Positions 1-7,265 of a DNA stretch of 64,000 nucleotides are shown piece by piece. Each line of letters begins with the position of its first letter. Position 1 is the first letter of the stretch. The notes beneath the pieces were generated by a model. The model saw only the letters and a list, made by a program, of their open reading frames with translations. It made no database searches and was not told where the DNA came from. Origin of the DNA: Clostridia bacterium (GTDB lineage Bacteria > Bacillota > Clostridia > Christensenellales > Aristaeellaceae); the NCBI GenBank assembly GCA_017447185.1, contig JAFSOC010000028.1, positions 1 to 64,000 on the forward strand. The letters are read 5' to 3'. The position numbers were made by a program, and so were the translations under genes.

Positions 1-30
1 CCTTTGTACTTTTGTTCCGCAAATGCGGTG

Positions 31-59
31 TTTCAAGTATAAAGGAGTTCGTGTATAAT
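31..59 (+). promoter_or_regulatory. Candidate sigma-A promoter with no obvious gene behind it
   Basis: TTTCAA at 31-36 and a perfect TATAAT at 54-59 are separated by exactly 17 bases. No coding frame follows before the hairpin at 181-197, so any product would be a short RNA of about 140 nt. Inferred only from the motif. Confidence 0.4.
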
Positions 60-231
60 GTGATCAGCTTAAACACCTGGTCAGAGCAACTTAATCGGCT
101 GGGAAACGCGCTACCGCCGAAGGCGGTTTAGTTCACCCGGAATTTTCCTTTCCATCAGAAATATCAGGGATTTCGCTATACCCTCTGTGCACGAGGGTTT
201 TTCTTTTTCGAAAAAAATTTTGTTGTAACTG
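60..231. other. Non-coding stretch at window start
   Basis: I see no credible gene in the first 336 bases. The stretch holds the candidate promoter at 31-59, a small GC hairpin (ccgcc-gaa-ggcgg, about 114-126), a terminator-like hairpin at 181-207, and the promoter/operator of the next gene. It may encode a small RNA between the first promoter and the hairpin, or be the tail of a gene outside the window. Confidence 0.4.
181..207 (+). terminator. Weak intrinsic terminator
   Basis: Stem ccctc / gaggg with loop tgtgcac is followed by tttttcttttt. The stem is short, so termination would be modest. It separates whatever lies upstream from the oxidoreductase promoter. Confidence 0.45.
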
Positions 232-260
232 TTGACATTACATCTAAACCGTGCTATCAT
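232..260 (+). promoter_or_regulatory. Sigma-A promoter of the YwnB-like gene
   Basis: TTGACA at 232-237 and TATCAT at 255-260 with a 17-base spacer. The transcription start would lie near 266, just before the operator palindrome at 271-293. Confidence 0.75.
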
Positions 261-270
261 CTGCCCGTCA

Positions 271-293
271 GATGAAACCATTATGGTTACATC
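271..293 (+). promoter_or_regulatory. Operator palindrome 1 (probable Rrf2-family site)
   Basis: A 23-bp imperfect palindrome whose core is AACCATTATGGTT, centred on base 282. Over 22 bases (272-293) it matches 17 positions of the site at 966-987 in front of the Rrf2-type regulator gene. It sits just downstream of the -10 box, where a bound repressor would block transcription. Assignment to the Rrf2 protein is inferred from the shared motif and gene order. Confidence 0.6.
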
Positions 294-336
294 AAATCGG
301 ATTTGTCTCATAACAAGGGACGGAAAGGCGGATTAA

Positions 337-969
337 ATGAAAATCGCAGTCGCAGCAGCAACAGGAAGAGTAGCCCGGAAAGTCATCAGAGAAGCAAAGG
401 ACAGAGGTTTTGAGGTAACAGCCTTCGTACGGAACCCGGCAGAAATTGACGGTGCGGATCAGGTGATCGTAAAGGATATCTTTGATCTGACAAAAGAAGA
501 CCTGGAAGGATATGACGCGGTCGTGGACGCTTTCGGTGCGTGGACGGAAGACATGCTTCCCCAGCACAGCACATCCCTGGCCCATCTGTGTGACTGCCTC
601 TCCGGTAGTGATACCTGCCTGTTAGTTGTCGGCGGTGCCGGAAGCCTGTATGTCAATCCGGAACACACTGCCTGTGTATCGGACGGTCCTGACTTCCCGG
701 ACATCTTTAAGCCTCTGGCTGGTGCGATGGCCAAAGCGCTGGGTGAACTGAGGGAACGCGAAGATGTGCGCTGGACATATATCAGCCCCGCAGGCGATTT
801 CCAGGCAGACGGCGAGCGTACGGGAAGCTACATCCTGGGCGGTGAAGAACTGACCCTGAATGAACGCGGAGAAAGCATTATCAGCTATGCCGATTATGCC
901 ATTGCCATGATGGATGAAATCGAAAACGGCAGCCATATCCGGAAACGTATCAGCGTTGTCAGGAAATGA
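337..969 (+). CDS. NAD(P)-binding oxidoreductase, YwnB-like
   Basis: A 210-residue Rossmann-fold protein of the atypical short-chain dehydrogenase/NmrA-like type, resembling Bacillus YwnB. The N-terminus carries a nucleotide-binding loop read as AAATGRVA, where two of the usual glycines of GxxGxxG are alanines. A GSLYVNPE stretch and a C-terminal YADYAIAMMDEIE helix are typical of NAD(P)H-binding members with no known substrate. The RBS is GGAAAGGCGG before ATG 337. The gene lies directly upstream of an Rrf2-family regulator, the same pairing as ywnB/ywnA in Bacillus, and both carry the same operator motif. Likely role: redox or electrophile stress. Substrate unknown. Confidence 0.8.
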   Translation: MKIAVAAATGRVARKVIREAKDRGFEVTAFVRNPAEIDGADQVIVKDIFDLTKEDLEGYDAVVDAFGAWTEDMLPQHSTSLAHLCDCLSGSDTCLLVVGGAGSLYVNPEHTACVSDGPDFPDIFKPLAGAMAKALGELREREDVRWTYISPAGDFQADGERTGSYILGGEELTLNERGESIISYADYAIAMMDEIENGSHIRKRISVVRK

Positions 970-987
970 AACCGTCACGGTTGCAAC
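966..987 (+). promoter_or_regulatory. Operator palindrome 2 (probable Rrf2-family site)
   Basis: Core AACCGTCACGGTT at 970-982, an exact inverted repeat around base 976. It is the second copy of the motif at 271-293 and overlaps both the stop codon of the upstream gene and the -35 box (981-986) of the regulator's own promoter. The arrangement fits autorepression. Confidence 0.6.
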
Positions 988-1009
988 GCATCAGGCGGAA
1001 TGATATAAT
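981..1009 (+). promoter_or_regulatory. Promoter of the Rrf2-macrodomain-sirtuin operon
   Basis: TTGCAA at 981-986, 17 bases, TATAAT at 1004-1009. The -35 box overlaps operator palindrome 2. The leader RNA then contains a stem aggggcag/ctgcccct at 1021-1048 with no strong T-run, perhaps an mRNA 5' hairpin. Confidence 0.65.
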
Positions 1010-1077
1010 CTGAATCATCGAGGGGCAGCGCGTCACGGCTCTGCCCCTTATCTTTCAGGGCCGAAGGAGAGAACACC

Positions 1078-1518
1078 ATGCAGATTTCCAGCCGCTTCAC
1101 CATTGCTCTGCACATCTTTACCTGTATCGATGTTTTCAAAAATGAGCAGAAAGTGACCAGTGACTTCCTGGCCGGAAGCATCGGAACGAATCCGGTCATT
1201 ATCCGGCGGCTGCTCGGGCAGCTGAAGGATGCGGGATTAATCACTGTGGCGCGGGGCACCGGCGGATGTGAACCGACCCGTTCGCTGAATGAGATCACTT
1301 TCTACGATGTCTACAAAGCGGTGGACGCAGTGGAGGACGAGACGCTTTTCCATTTCCACGAGAACCCCAATCCGAAATGCCCGGTAGGCAGGAATATTCA
1401 TGCACTGCTGGAAAACAAACTGAATGATATCCAGTCTGCCATGGAAGCGGAAATGAAGAAGCATACTGTGGCTGAACTGCATGACGGTATCCACGAACTG
1501 CTGGAAAAGGAAACCTGA
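1078..1518 (+). CDS. Rrf2-family transcriptional regulator, YwnA-like
   Basis: 146 residues with an N-terminal winged helix (SSRFTIALHIFTCID, then SDFLAGSIGTNPVIIRRLL as the recognition region) typical of Rrf2 proteins. The C-terminal half has only isolated cysteines (GGCEP and NPKCPVG) rather than the three-cysteine cluster of IscR/NsrR, so an iron-sulfur cluster is unlikely and thiol-based sensing is more plausible. The RBS AAGGAGA lies before ATG 1078. The next gene starts 3 bases after the stop, so regulator, macrodomain and sirtuin are probably one transcript. It probably binds the two matching palindromes at 271-293 and 966-987. Confidence 0.85.
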   Translation: MQISSRFTIALHIFTCIDVFKNEQKVTSDFLAGSIGTNPVIIRRLLGQLKDAGLITVARGTGGCEPTRSLNEITFYDVYKAVDAVEDETLFHFHENPNPKCPVGRNIHALLENKLNDIQSAMEAEMKKHTVAELHDGIHELLEKET

Positions 1519-1521
1519 CAG

Positions 1522-2316
1522 ATGAATGAACTGAAGACCCAACAGGAAAGACGCCGCTGGCTGATCCATGCACTGCTGAAGGAAATGCCCCAGTATCAGT
1601 ATCCGGTGTTCCCTTATACACAGGAGCGCCAGTGGCGGCTTCTGCGCAGCCTGATGAATGTACGGCCTCCACTGCCGATTTCAGAAGAGTTCCTGCAGGT
1701 TCAGGATGATTACCTGCAGGAAATGACGCGTGAAAAAGGGATTACGGACGCGGACAGCCTGGCTCCCTGTCCTGTCAACAGCCGGATCGTTCTCTGGCAG
1801 GGGGATATCACCACCCTGCGCTGCGATGCAATCGTAAACGCTGCAAACAGCCAGCTTCTGGGCTGTTTCCAGCCCTGCCATTCCTGTATCGATAACATCA
1901 TCCATACCATGAGCGGCGTGCAGCTGCGCCTGGCCTGCCATGAGATCATGCAGAAGCAGGGATATGAAGAACCCACGGGGCAGGCAACGATCACGCCGGG
2001 GTTCAATCTGCCCTGCAGGCATGTGATCCATACGGTCGGCCCGATCGTAAACGGACCGCTGACCCAGACGCATGAGGAATTGCTGACATCCTGCTACCGC
2101 AGCTGCCTGGATCTGGCACAGGAAAGTAAAGCCGGAAGCATTGCCTTCTGCTGTATTTCCACAGGCGTGTTCGCTTTTCCGCAGCAGCGGGCAGCGGAGA
2201 TTGCCGTCCGGACCGTGACCGACTGGCTGGAAGAAAACCCGGAAGGCGTCAACCGCGTTATTTTCAACGTATTCAAGGACGAGGACAGGGAGATCTATGA
2301 ACAGCTTCTGTCCTAA
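1522..2316 (+). CDS. Zinc-containing macrodomain ADP-ribosyl hydrolase
   Basis: 264 residues. After a helical N-terminal extension of about 85 residues comes a macrodomain: LWQGDITTLRCDAIVNAAN (about 90-108), then the insertion GCFQPCHSCIDNIIHT with the Cys/His pattern of the zinc macrodomain class that is paired with class M sirtuins, then VIHTVGPIV and ISTGVFAFP, the ADP-ribose phosphate loop. Family knowledge: these enzymes remove mono-ADP-ribose put on proteins by the linked sirtuin. It lies 3 bases after the Rrf2 gene and 17 bases before the sirtuin. The hydrolase role is inferred from family and context; the protein substrate is not visible here. Confidence 0.9.
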   Translation: MNELKTQQERRRWLIHALLKEMPQYQYPVFPYTQERQWRLLRSLMNVRPPLPISEEFLQVQDDYLQEMTREKGITDADSLAPCPVNSRIVLWQGDITTLRCDAIVNAANSQLLGCFQPCHSCIDNIIHTMSGVQLRLACHEIMQKQGYEEPTGQATITPGFNLPCRHVIHTVGPIVNGPLTQTHEELLTSCYRSCLDLAQESKAGSIAFCCISTGVFAFPQQRAAEIAVRTVTDWLEENPEGVNRVIFNVFKDEDREIYEQLLS

Positions 2317-2333
2317 TCAAAGAAGGTATACCC

Positions 2334-3257
2334 ATGAGTTATGATCTGAACATTTCAACAGGAAAAGGCACGAAGGAAGAGCAGCTCCGAAGACTGAAAG
2401 AAGCAATGGCTTCCTTTGACGCGATCCTGATCGGTGCAGGTTCTGGGCTGAGCACCTCTGCCGGACTGACCTACAGCGGTGAACGATTTCGGAAATACTT
2501 CTTCGACTTTGCGGAGAAATACGGAATCAGCGATATGTATTCCGGCGGATTCTATCCCTTCCCGGATGAGGAGACCCGCTGGGCCTGGTGGGCACGGCAT
2601 GCTTATTTCAACCGTTACATCACCGCTCCGAAACCGGTGTATCCCCAGCTGCTTTCGCTGGTAAAGGACAAGGACTATTTCGTCCTCACGACAAATGTGG
2701 ATCACCAGTTTCAGCTGGCCGGATTTGACAAAAAGCGCCTGTTCTATACCCAGGGAGATTACGGCCTGTTCCAGAGCGTTGACCCTGCCAACAGAAAGAC
2801 TTACGACAATGAGACCTGGGTAATGCGTGCCATGGAAGCGCAGGGCTTTGTGCGGAATGAGGAAGGTGTCTTTGATGTCCCGGAGGACAGAAAAATACTG
2901 ATGCGGATCCCATCCAGCCTGATTCCGGCCTGTCCGGATGACAACGGCCCGGTTACCATGAACCTGCGGGGCGATGACTCGTTCGTTGAAGACGAAGGAT
3001 GGAATCTGGCGGCAAAGCGGTATGACGAATACCTGGATGCGCATGAGCACGGCAGGATTCTATATCTGGAGCTTGGCGTCGGAGGGAATACGCCGGTGAT
3101 TATCAAATTCCCGTTCTGGAAAATGACGATGGCAAACCCGGAAGCACTGTATGCCTGCCTGAACTGCGGAGAAGCTTACTGCCCCCGGCAAATCGAAGAT
3201 CAGGCAATATGCATCGATGATGACATTGGGGAAACGCTCTGGATGATAGACCGGTAA
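2334..3257 (+). CDS. Class M sirtuin (SirTM), protein ADP-ribosyltransferase
   Basis: 307 residues of the Sir2 fold: IGAGSGLSTSAG near residue 35 (NAD loop), the GERFRKYFFDFAEKYG and ETRWAWWARHAYFN segments characteristic of class M, and TTNVDHQFQ in the catalytic core. The usual Sir2 catalytic His-Gly is replaced by Gln-Gly (YTQGDYG), as known for SirTMs, which act as ADP-ribosyltransferases rather than deacylases. In the small domain the stretch PACPDDNGP has a single cysteine where a Cys-x-x-Cys would be expected for zinc. Family knowledge: the known target is a lipoylated GcvH-like carrier, but no such carrier or lipoate ligase is encoded nearby, so the target here is open. Confidence 0.9.
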   Translation: MSYDLNISTGKGTKEEQLRRLKEAMASFDAILIGAGSGLSTSAGLTYSGERFRKYFFDFAEKYGISDMYSGGFYPFPDEETRWAWWARHAYFNRYITAPKPVYPQLLSLVKDKDYFVLTTNVDHQFQLAGFDKKRLFYTQGDYGLFQSVDPANRKTYDNETWVMRAMEAQGFVRNEEGVFDVPEDRKILMRIPSSLIPACPDDNGPVTMNLRGDDSFVEDEGWNLAAKRYDEYLDAHEHGRILYLELGVGGNTPVIIKFPFWKMTMANPEALYACLNCGEAYCPRQIEDQAICIDDDIGETLWMIDR

Positions 3258-3387
3258 ACCGGAAGCAGCGTATCTGGAGGATGCGTTAACCTCGAATGTA
3301 GAAATTGCGGAGCAGTTTCATTTGGCGGCCAATGACGAACATAGCCACACAAACCCGGAAAATAAACCGACAAGGAGGCTTTGAACC

Positions 3388-3615
3388 ATGGAAGAAAAGA
3401 ACATGCGCGAATTGAATACGGACGAGATGGATAAGGTCAATGGAGGAGCGGGCGAGCTTGAAACACTGCACACGATTCTCGTACAGGCCGGTGTGCTACC
3501 TGAGATTCTTGCCCTTCCAAGGAAGCAAGCCGTACAAGCGCTCATAGATTTTTGTAACAAAAACGGCCTGCCGGAATACATAAGGTATACACAGGCTGTG
3601 TATGATTGTTTTTGA
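3388..3615 (+). CDS. Small peptide with double-glycine leader (orphan RiPP/bacteriocin-like precursor)
   Basis: 75 residues. The leader MRELNTDEMDKVNGG has the acidic/hydrophobic spacing and terminal Gly-Gly of leaders cut by C39-peptidase ABC exporters (class II bacteriocins, peptide pheromones, some modified peptides). The predicted core, from AGELETLH to the C-terminus, is about 54 residues, amphipathic, with two cysteines (DFCNKN and the last-but-one residue) that could form a disulfide. An excellent RBS AAGGAGG (3372-3378) precedes ATG 3388, and a terminator follows at 3694. No exporter, immunity gene or modifying enzyme is adjacent. The leader is clearly visible; the function is inference. 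Confidence 0.75.
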   Translation: MEEKNMRELNTDEMDKVNGGAGELETLHTILVQAGVLPEILALPRKQAVQALIDFCNKNGLPEYIRYTQAVYDCF

Positions 3616-3693
3616 GACGAAAAGAATATGCGGAAACTCAGCATGGACAGACAAGGTACCTGATTGAAACGAAAAATCGGAATATAAAGCTAC

Positions 3694-3724
3694 AAAGCCG
3701 GTCACATTGACCGGCACTTTTATA
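3694..3724 (+). terminator. Intrinsic terminator after the peptide gene
   Basis: Perfect 8-bp stem gccggtca / tgaccggc (3697-3704 and 3708-3715) with loop cat, followed by acttttat. It closes the peptide transcript. Confidence 0.65.
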
Positions 3725-3804
3725 TGCAATTTTTGCACAAAGAATTGTACGTTCCCGGCTTTGAAGCGGCTTTGACCGCCACCAATGGGAACCATGCTAC
3801 AATT

Positions 3805-4074
3805 TCAGATTGAGTTGGTCAAAGCATAAACTATCACGGCTATTAGGAGAATGACTGCGATCCAAGTTATTGTACGCTGACGCTTTTTATAGCTAAGTCT
3901 GACTTCGGAAACGATTTGCTCATCCGACATGCCTACAAAGCGTCTTCGATCTTTTTTGATCATTCGCTTAAGTTCGCCCATCTCGCGCTTTGATAATCCG
4001 GAATCCTTGCGTACCTGTTTTTCTAAATCTTTAGGATTCGATCCTCCGTGTTGTTTATTTTTTTTTGATGTCAA
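3805..4074 (-). CDS. Small basic protein with C-terminal membrane anchor
   Basis: 89 residues if it starts at the TTG at 4074; the open frame can be read only about a dozen codons further back. A lysine/arginine-rich N-terminal half (KNKQHGG..., KRMIKKDRRRF) is followed by one transmembrane helix (WIAVILLIAVIVYAL) at the C-terminus. No good RBS is visible, and the region is A+T-richer than its surroundings and borders transposase debris, so the N-terminus may be damaged. Not recognised as a named family. Confidence 0.5.
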   Translation of the reverse strand: MTSKKNKQHGGSNPKDLEKQVRKDSGLSKREMGELKRMIKKDRRRFVGMSDEQIVSEVRLSYKKRQRTITWIAVILLIAVIVYALTNSI

Positions 4075-4231
4075 CTGCTTTGAATAACTGATACCAGAGC
4101 CAGGGATCCCTCATCCGAAAGGCAAAGGGATCTTTCTTATTCGGTTCATACCGCCGGCGATTGTTTTCCGCATTAACTTTACGGAGGCGGAAGCTTCCCG
4201 CAACGCAAATCACGATATTTTGCTTACGGCG
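4061..4231 (-). pseudogene. Possible coding remnant beyond the transposase fragment
   Basis: After the stop of the transposase fragment, the same reverse frame stays open for about 55 codons without a start, with coding-like text such as YEPNKKDPFAFRMRDPWLW, down to a stop near 4058. It has no start or RBS and runs into the 5' end of the small membrane protein in another frame. It may be the decayed end of a gene broken by the insertion, or chance. Confidence 0.25.
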
Positions 4232-4234
4232 TCT

Positions 4235-4633
4235 TCAGTAATTTCCCATCCTGTTTTGTAATCGTCTAATATTGTCCCGCACAGAATAGTGAATGGCATC
4301 GATGAAGATGACCGGATAAATGTCATTCAGAGGCCGTTTCTGCCACTCTTCGATCTGGGAAAGGAGTTTGTCCGTCACATCGGAAATGAAGCCCTCAGAG
4401 ACCTCAAGTCCGTAGATATCCATGAGCGTGTCAGAGATCTGCCGGGTAGTCATTCCTTTAGCATACATGGAGATGATTTTCTGGTCGATCTCGGAGATGT
4501 CCTTCTGGCGCTTCTTGACTACTTTGGGCTCAAAGGTTGATTTGCGATCCTGCGGTACGTCGATTTCCATGCTGCCGTAGCTGGTTGTGACCCTCTTCGG
4601 TTTGTAGCCGTTCCGGCAAGGGCCGGTTTCCTT
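4235..4633 (-). pseudogene. IS256-family (Mutator-type) transposase fragment
   Basis: Residues such as RNGYKPKRVTTSYGSMEID, VPQDRKSTFEP, SEIDQKIISMYAKGMTTR and IYPVIFIDAIHYSVRDN match the middle of IS256-type transposases, including the first catalytic Asp of the DDE triad in the FIDAIHY segment. The similarity starts without an N-terminal domain (upstream frame near 4633) and ends abruptly after SVRDN, so both ends are missing, including the other two catalytic residues. It directly abuts the stop codon of the S41 peptidase. No terminal inverted repeats or target duplication could be seen. A dead remnant. Confidence 0.85.
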
Positions 4634-4636
4634 TTT

Positions 4637-6373
4637 TCAGCGCAGGGCGTTCAGGTACTCCGTCAGCGCCTCCCGGTCATAGAAACTTTCGGGGGAAGCA
4701 AGGTAAACATCCGGTTCAATGCCCCGGTCGGTATCATAGGAAACGCCGTTCTGGAAGCGCGATATCCGGTAATGCCCGGAGATCTGGAAAACCGTTCCCC
4801 AGGCTGTGGAAAGCGGCTGCACCACGCAGCTGCCGCCGCCGGAGGTTTTGCCCACCAGGGTGGCGTCCGGCAGATCTTTGAGCATCGCGGGCAGGATGTT
4901 GCCGCAGGAGAAGCTCGCCGGCGTAATCAGGCAGAAAACGTTCCGGTCGCCGATCGTATCCTTTTCGTCGTACCGGCCGTCCAGGTTTACGTCCGCCCGG
5001 TAGAATACGTTGCTGACGGCGCCGGAGGCCATGTCGGTGATGCACAGGGAAGCGTCCCCGAGCAGCCAGCACAGGGCAAACACCGCCGCGTCCACGCTTC
5101 CGCCGCCGTTGCAGGTCAGGTCGATGACGACGTTTTCAATCGGGCTTTTTTTCCGCGTGATCTCCCGGTGGGCCCGGATGATCAGATCGATGGTGTCCTC
5201 CTCCTCTTCCGGAACGTTCTCCCGCTCGTAGTAATCGCCCCAGCCGGAAGAGGTGAAACTGTCAAAGGTAATGTAGGCCGTGTTGCCGACTTCCGTATAT
5301 GCGTCCGGACGCTCTCCCAGGTACTTGCTGCGGGCGGCGGCGTAGACCTCCAGGTTCGCATCGTACCGGACGGCGGACGGCCCGAGCACGATATCGTCCT
5401 CCGAATTGCCGGTCATCCAGGAATAATCGTAAAAAGAGGAATGCTGATCGTCCAGATAATAATTCAGGAGTTTCGCCAGCGCGTTGTCCGCCTCCGCCGG
5501 ATTCAGGTCCCGGAGACCGACATCCAGCCCGGTCTGCCACAGGAACTGGTCAAAGCACCGGATATCGTGGATCTCCTTCAGCCCGTACAGGCAGTCGAGC
5601 GCGAGGCACAGCTCATGATAGCCGTACTCCGCCAGCTCTTCGCTCCGCGTGCGGGGCTTCGCGCTGTAATACAGTTCGCCCAGCGGCGTCCGCCCGTCCT
5701 CTCCGCCAAGCAGGCCGCCGTTGGCCAGGAACATCGCCTGTCCGTTGTAAAAAAGATTCAGGGATACGACCGGGGCGATCAGCAGATCGCTGATCAGCTG
5801 GAGCGGGACATAACCGTACCCGTCCGCTTCCGGCAGGTCGATGCTGTAATCGTCCAGCAACAGGAAAAGGTGGCTTCCCGTCCGGTCAAAGGATTTATCC
5901 GGGAAGGCCATGAACAGGAGCGGCTCATCCTCCACGCGGATTCCGCCGGTATACAGCATCTCCACCAGGCTTGAAGGCGACGAGTCATGCAGGAACCGGT
6001 CGTAATCATTGAAGACGATTTCATTGTGCGCGAAGTCGATTTCCATATAGGCGCCGTTCTCCCGCCTCAGCGTCAGGGTGTGCAGATCCGGCTCCGCCTC
6101 GGCGGCCAGCGCGTATCCGCTGTCCGCCAGCGAGGTCTGGTAGATCAGGGTCAGCAGCGCGGAAAGATCGTCCGACCGGACATAGGGAAGATCCTCCACG
6201 CCGTTGAGCAGGCACAGCGGACACGCGACGGCGCTTTCGGCGTCTCCCATGTAAAAAACCACTTCCGTCCGTTCCGCAGCGACGGGTTTGCTGCCCTCCG
6301 CCTCCTCCGCGAAAACAGTACACGCGGTGAAAAGCATCACCAGCGCCAGACACCCGGCCATCCATTTTTTCAT
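4637..6373 (-). CDS. Secreted S41-family (tail-specific/CtpA-like) serine peptidase
   Basis: 578 residues from the ATG at 6373 (GGAG upstream), which begins with MKKW and a signal peptide ending near TVFAEE. The frame is open further upstream, but without a signal sequence there. The C-terminal 220 residues carry the S41 fold: NVVIDLTCNGGGS, then ITPASFSCGN with the catalytic serine, GKTSGGGSC, and the final RGIEPDVYL. A DVNLDGRYDEKD insert resembles a dockerin/EF-hand-like calcium loop. There is no obvious PDZ domain. The first half is unlike known domains to my eye. The 3' end touches the IS256 remnant but the S41 core looks complete. Confidence 0.85.
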   Translation of the reverse strand: MKKWMAGCLALVMLFTACTVFAEEAEGSKPVAAERTEVVFYMGDAESAVACPLCLLNGVEDLPYVRSDDLSALLTLIYQTSLADSGYALAAEAEPDLHTLTLRRENGAYMEIDFAHNEIVFNDYDRFLHDSSPSSLVEMLYTGGIRVEDEPLLFMAFPDKSFDRTGSHLFLLLDDYSIDLPEADGYGYVPLQLISDLLIAPVVSLNLFYNGQAMFLANGGLLGGEDGRTPLGELYYSAKPRTRSEELAEYGYHELCLALDCLYGLKEIHDIRCFDQFLWQTGLDVGLRDLNPAEADNALAKLLNYYLDDQHSSFYDYSWMTGNSEDDIVLGPSAVRYDANLEVYAAARSKYLGERPDAYTEVGNTAYITFDSFTSSGWGDYYERENVPEEEEDTIDLIIRAHREITRKKSPIENVVIDLTCNGGGSVDAAVFALCWLLGDASLCITDMASGAVSNVFYRADVNLDGRYDEKDTIGDRNVFCLITPASFSCGNILPAMLKDLPDATLVGKTSGGGSCVVQPLSTAWGTVFQISGHYRISRFQNGVSYDTDRGIEPDVYLASPESFYDREALTEYLNALR

Positions 6374-6416
6374 TTTCTGTTCTCCGTTTCTGTTAAAAAG
6401 CGTTTGGGATAAGGTC

Positions 6417-6444
6417 AGTATACCGGATTCAGGCAAAAAAGCAA
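6417..6444 (-). promoter_or_regulatory. Candidate promoter of the S41 peptidase gene
   Basis: On the reverse strand TTGCTT (6444-6439) and TATACT (6422-6417) are 16 bases apart, about 45 bases before the chosen start. Confidence 0.4.
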
Positions 6445-6570
6445 GAGCCGTACATTCAGGGACCCGGCCGCCTCCGGATGTGCCGCTGACGCAGGAACAG
6501 ATTTCGGATTCATGATAAAAGCAGCCAGAAGGATGACACGCAGGGCGTTCTGCGATCCTCCGCCATTCCG

Positions 6571-7029
6571 TCATAAATCTTTTGCGAAACATACCGCGCC
6601 TTCCAGGCGGTCATAAGGCGGATAATTGGGTATACGGCTGTAGCCAAGCTTTTCATATAACTGAACCGCTGCTGCCATGATCTCCCTGGTCTGCAGAATC
6701 AACCGTCTGAATCCGTTTGCTTTCGCCTTTTCCTCGAGCTGCTGCATCATTTGCTGTGCAATATGGTGCTTGCGGTATGCCGGTTCAACCCAGACTCTCT
6801 TTACTTCCGTATCACTCCCGGAATATGGCTTCAGGCCCGCGCACCCAACGACGATATCCCCGTCAGATACGATCAGCACATCGGTGATGTTTTCAGAAAT
6901 GTTGTACGGGACAAATGCCTTCCTGTTCTCTGCCCCGCCAACAAGCTGATTATAGTACTCCTCTGTTTTCAGATAAAAGCACTGAAAATCACGATTGGTT
7001 CCATCCGTCCATCTGAAACCCAGTTGCAT
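6571..7029 (-). CDS. GNAT-family N-acetyltransferase
   Basis: 152 residues with the GNAT acetyl-CoA motif: EVKRVWVEPAYRKHHIAQQM (motif A, where the usual R/Q-x-x-G-x-G/A is RKHHIAQ), LILQTREIMAAAVQLYEKLGY (motif B), and a C-terminal cysteine-containing strand. The RBS GGAGGA precedes ATG 7029. Substrate cannot be predicted. It lies upstream of the S41 gene on the same strand with a 197-base gap. Confidence 0.85.
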   Translation of the reverse strand: MQLGFRWTDGTNRDFQCFYLKTEEYYNQLVGGAENRKAFVPYNISENITDVLIVSDGDIVVGCAGLKPYSGSDTEVKRVWVEPAYRKHHIAQQMMQQLEEKAKANGFRRLILQTREIMAAAVQLYEKLGYSRIPNYPPYDRLEGAVCFAKDL

Positions 7030-7205
7030 GGCTGTCCTCCATTCCCGTATCCGATCAGGCCGGTTTTCATCCGAATCTTTGCTCCCGCAGAATCTGTATA
7101 TACTATACCACAGCCAACAGGAAACTTACAGAAACACACGCTGCAGTATTTCCCGCAGGAGATCCGGATGGAACCCGATAAAAGATATCGGCAGAACAGC
7201 CCTCC

Positions 7206-7234
7206 TTGTTGTTTTTCCTTTCCTGTGATACAAT
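7206..7234 (+). promoter_or_regulatory. Promoter of the 64-residue protein gene
   Basis: TTGTTG (7206-7211), 17 bases, TACAAT (7229-7234), about 30 bases before the RBS. Confidence 0.55.
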
Positions 7235-7265
7235 CACCCCACGCCATGCGAAGGGAGTGATGATC

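Noticed and set aside
111-311. A 66-codon reverse open frame at the window start
   Set aside because: No RBS or domain; it overlaps the forward promoter and operator of the first real gene.
1021-1049. Terminator between the first two genes
   Set aside because: The stem aggggcag/ctgcccct is good, but the following atctttc is not a T-run and it lies after the downstream gene's promoter, so a leader hairpin is more likely.
4772-5974. A 400-codon forward open frame
   Set aside because: Antisense to the S41 peptidase gene; no domain or start signal.
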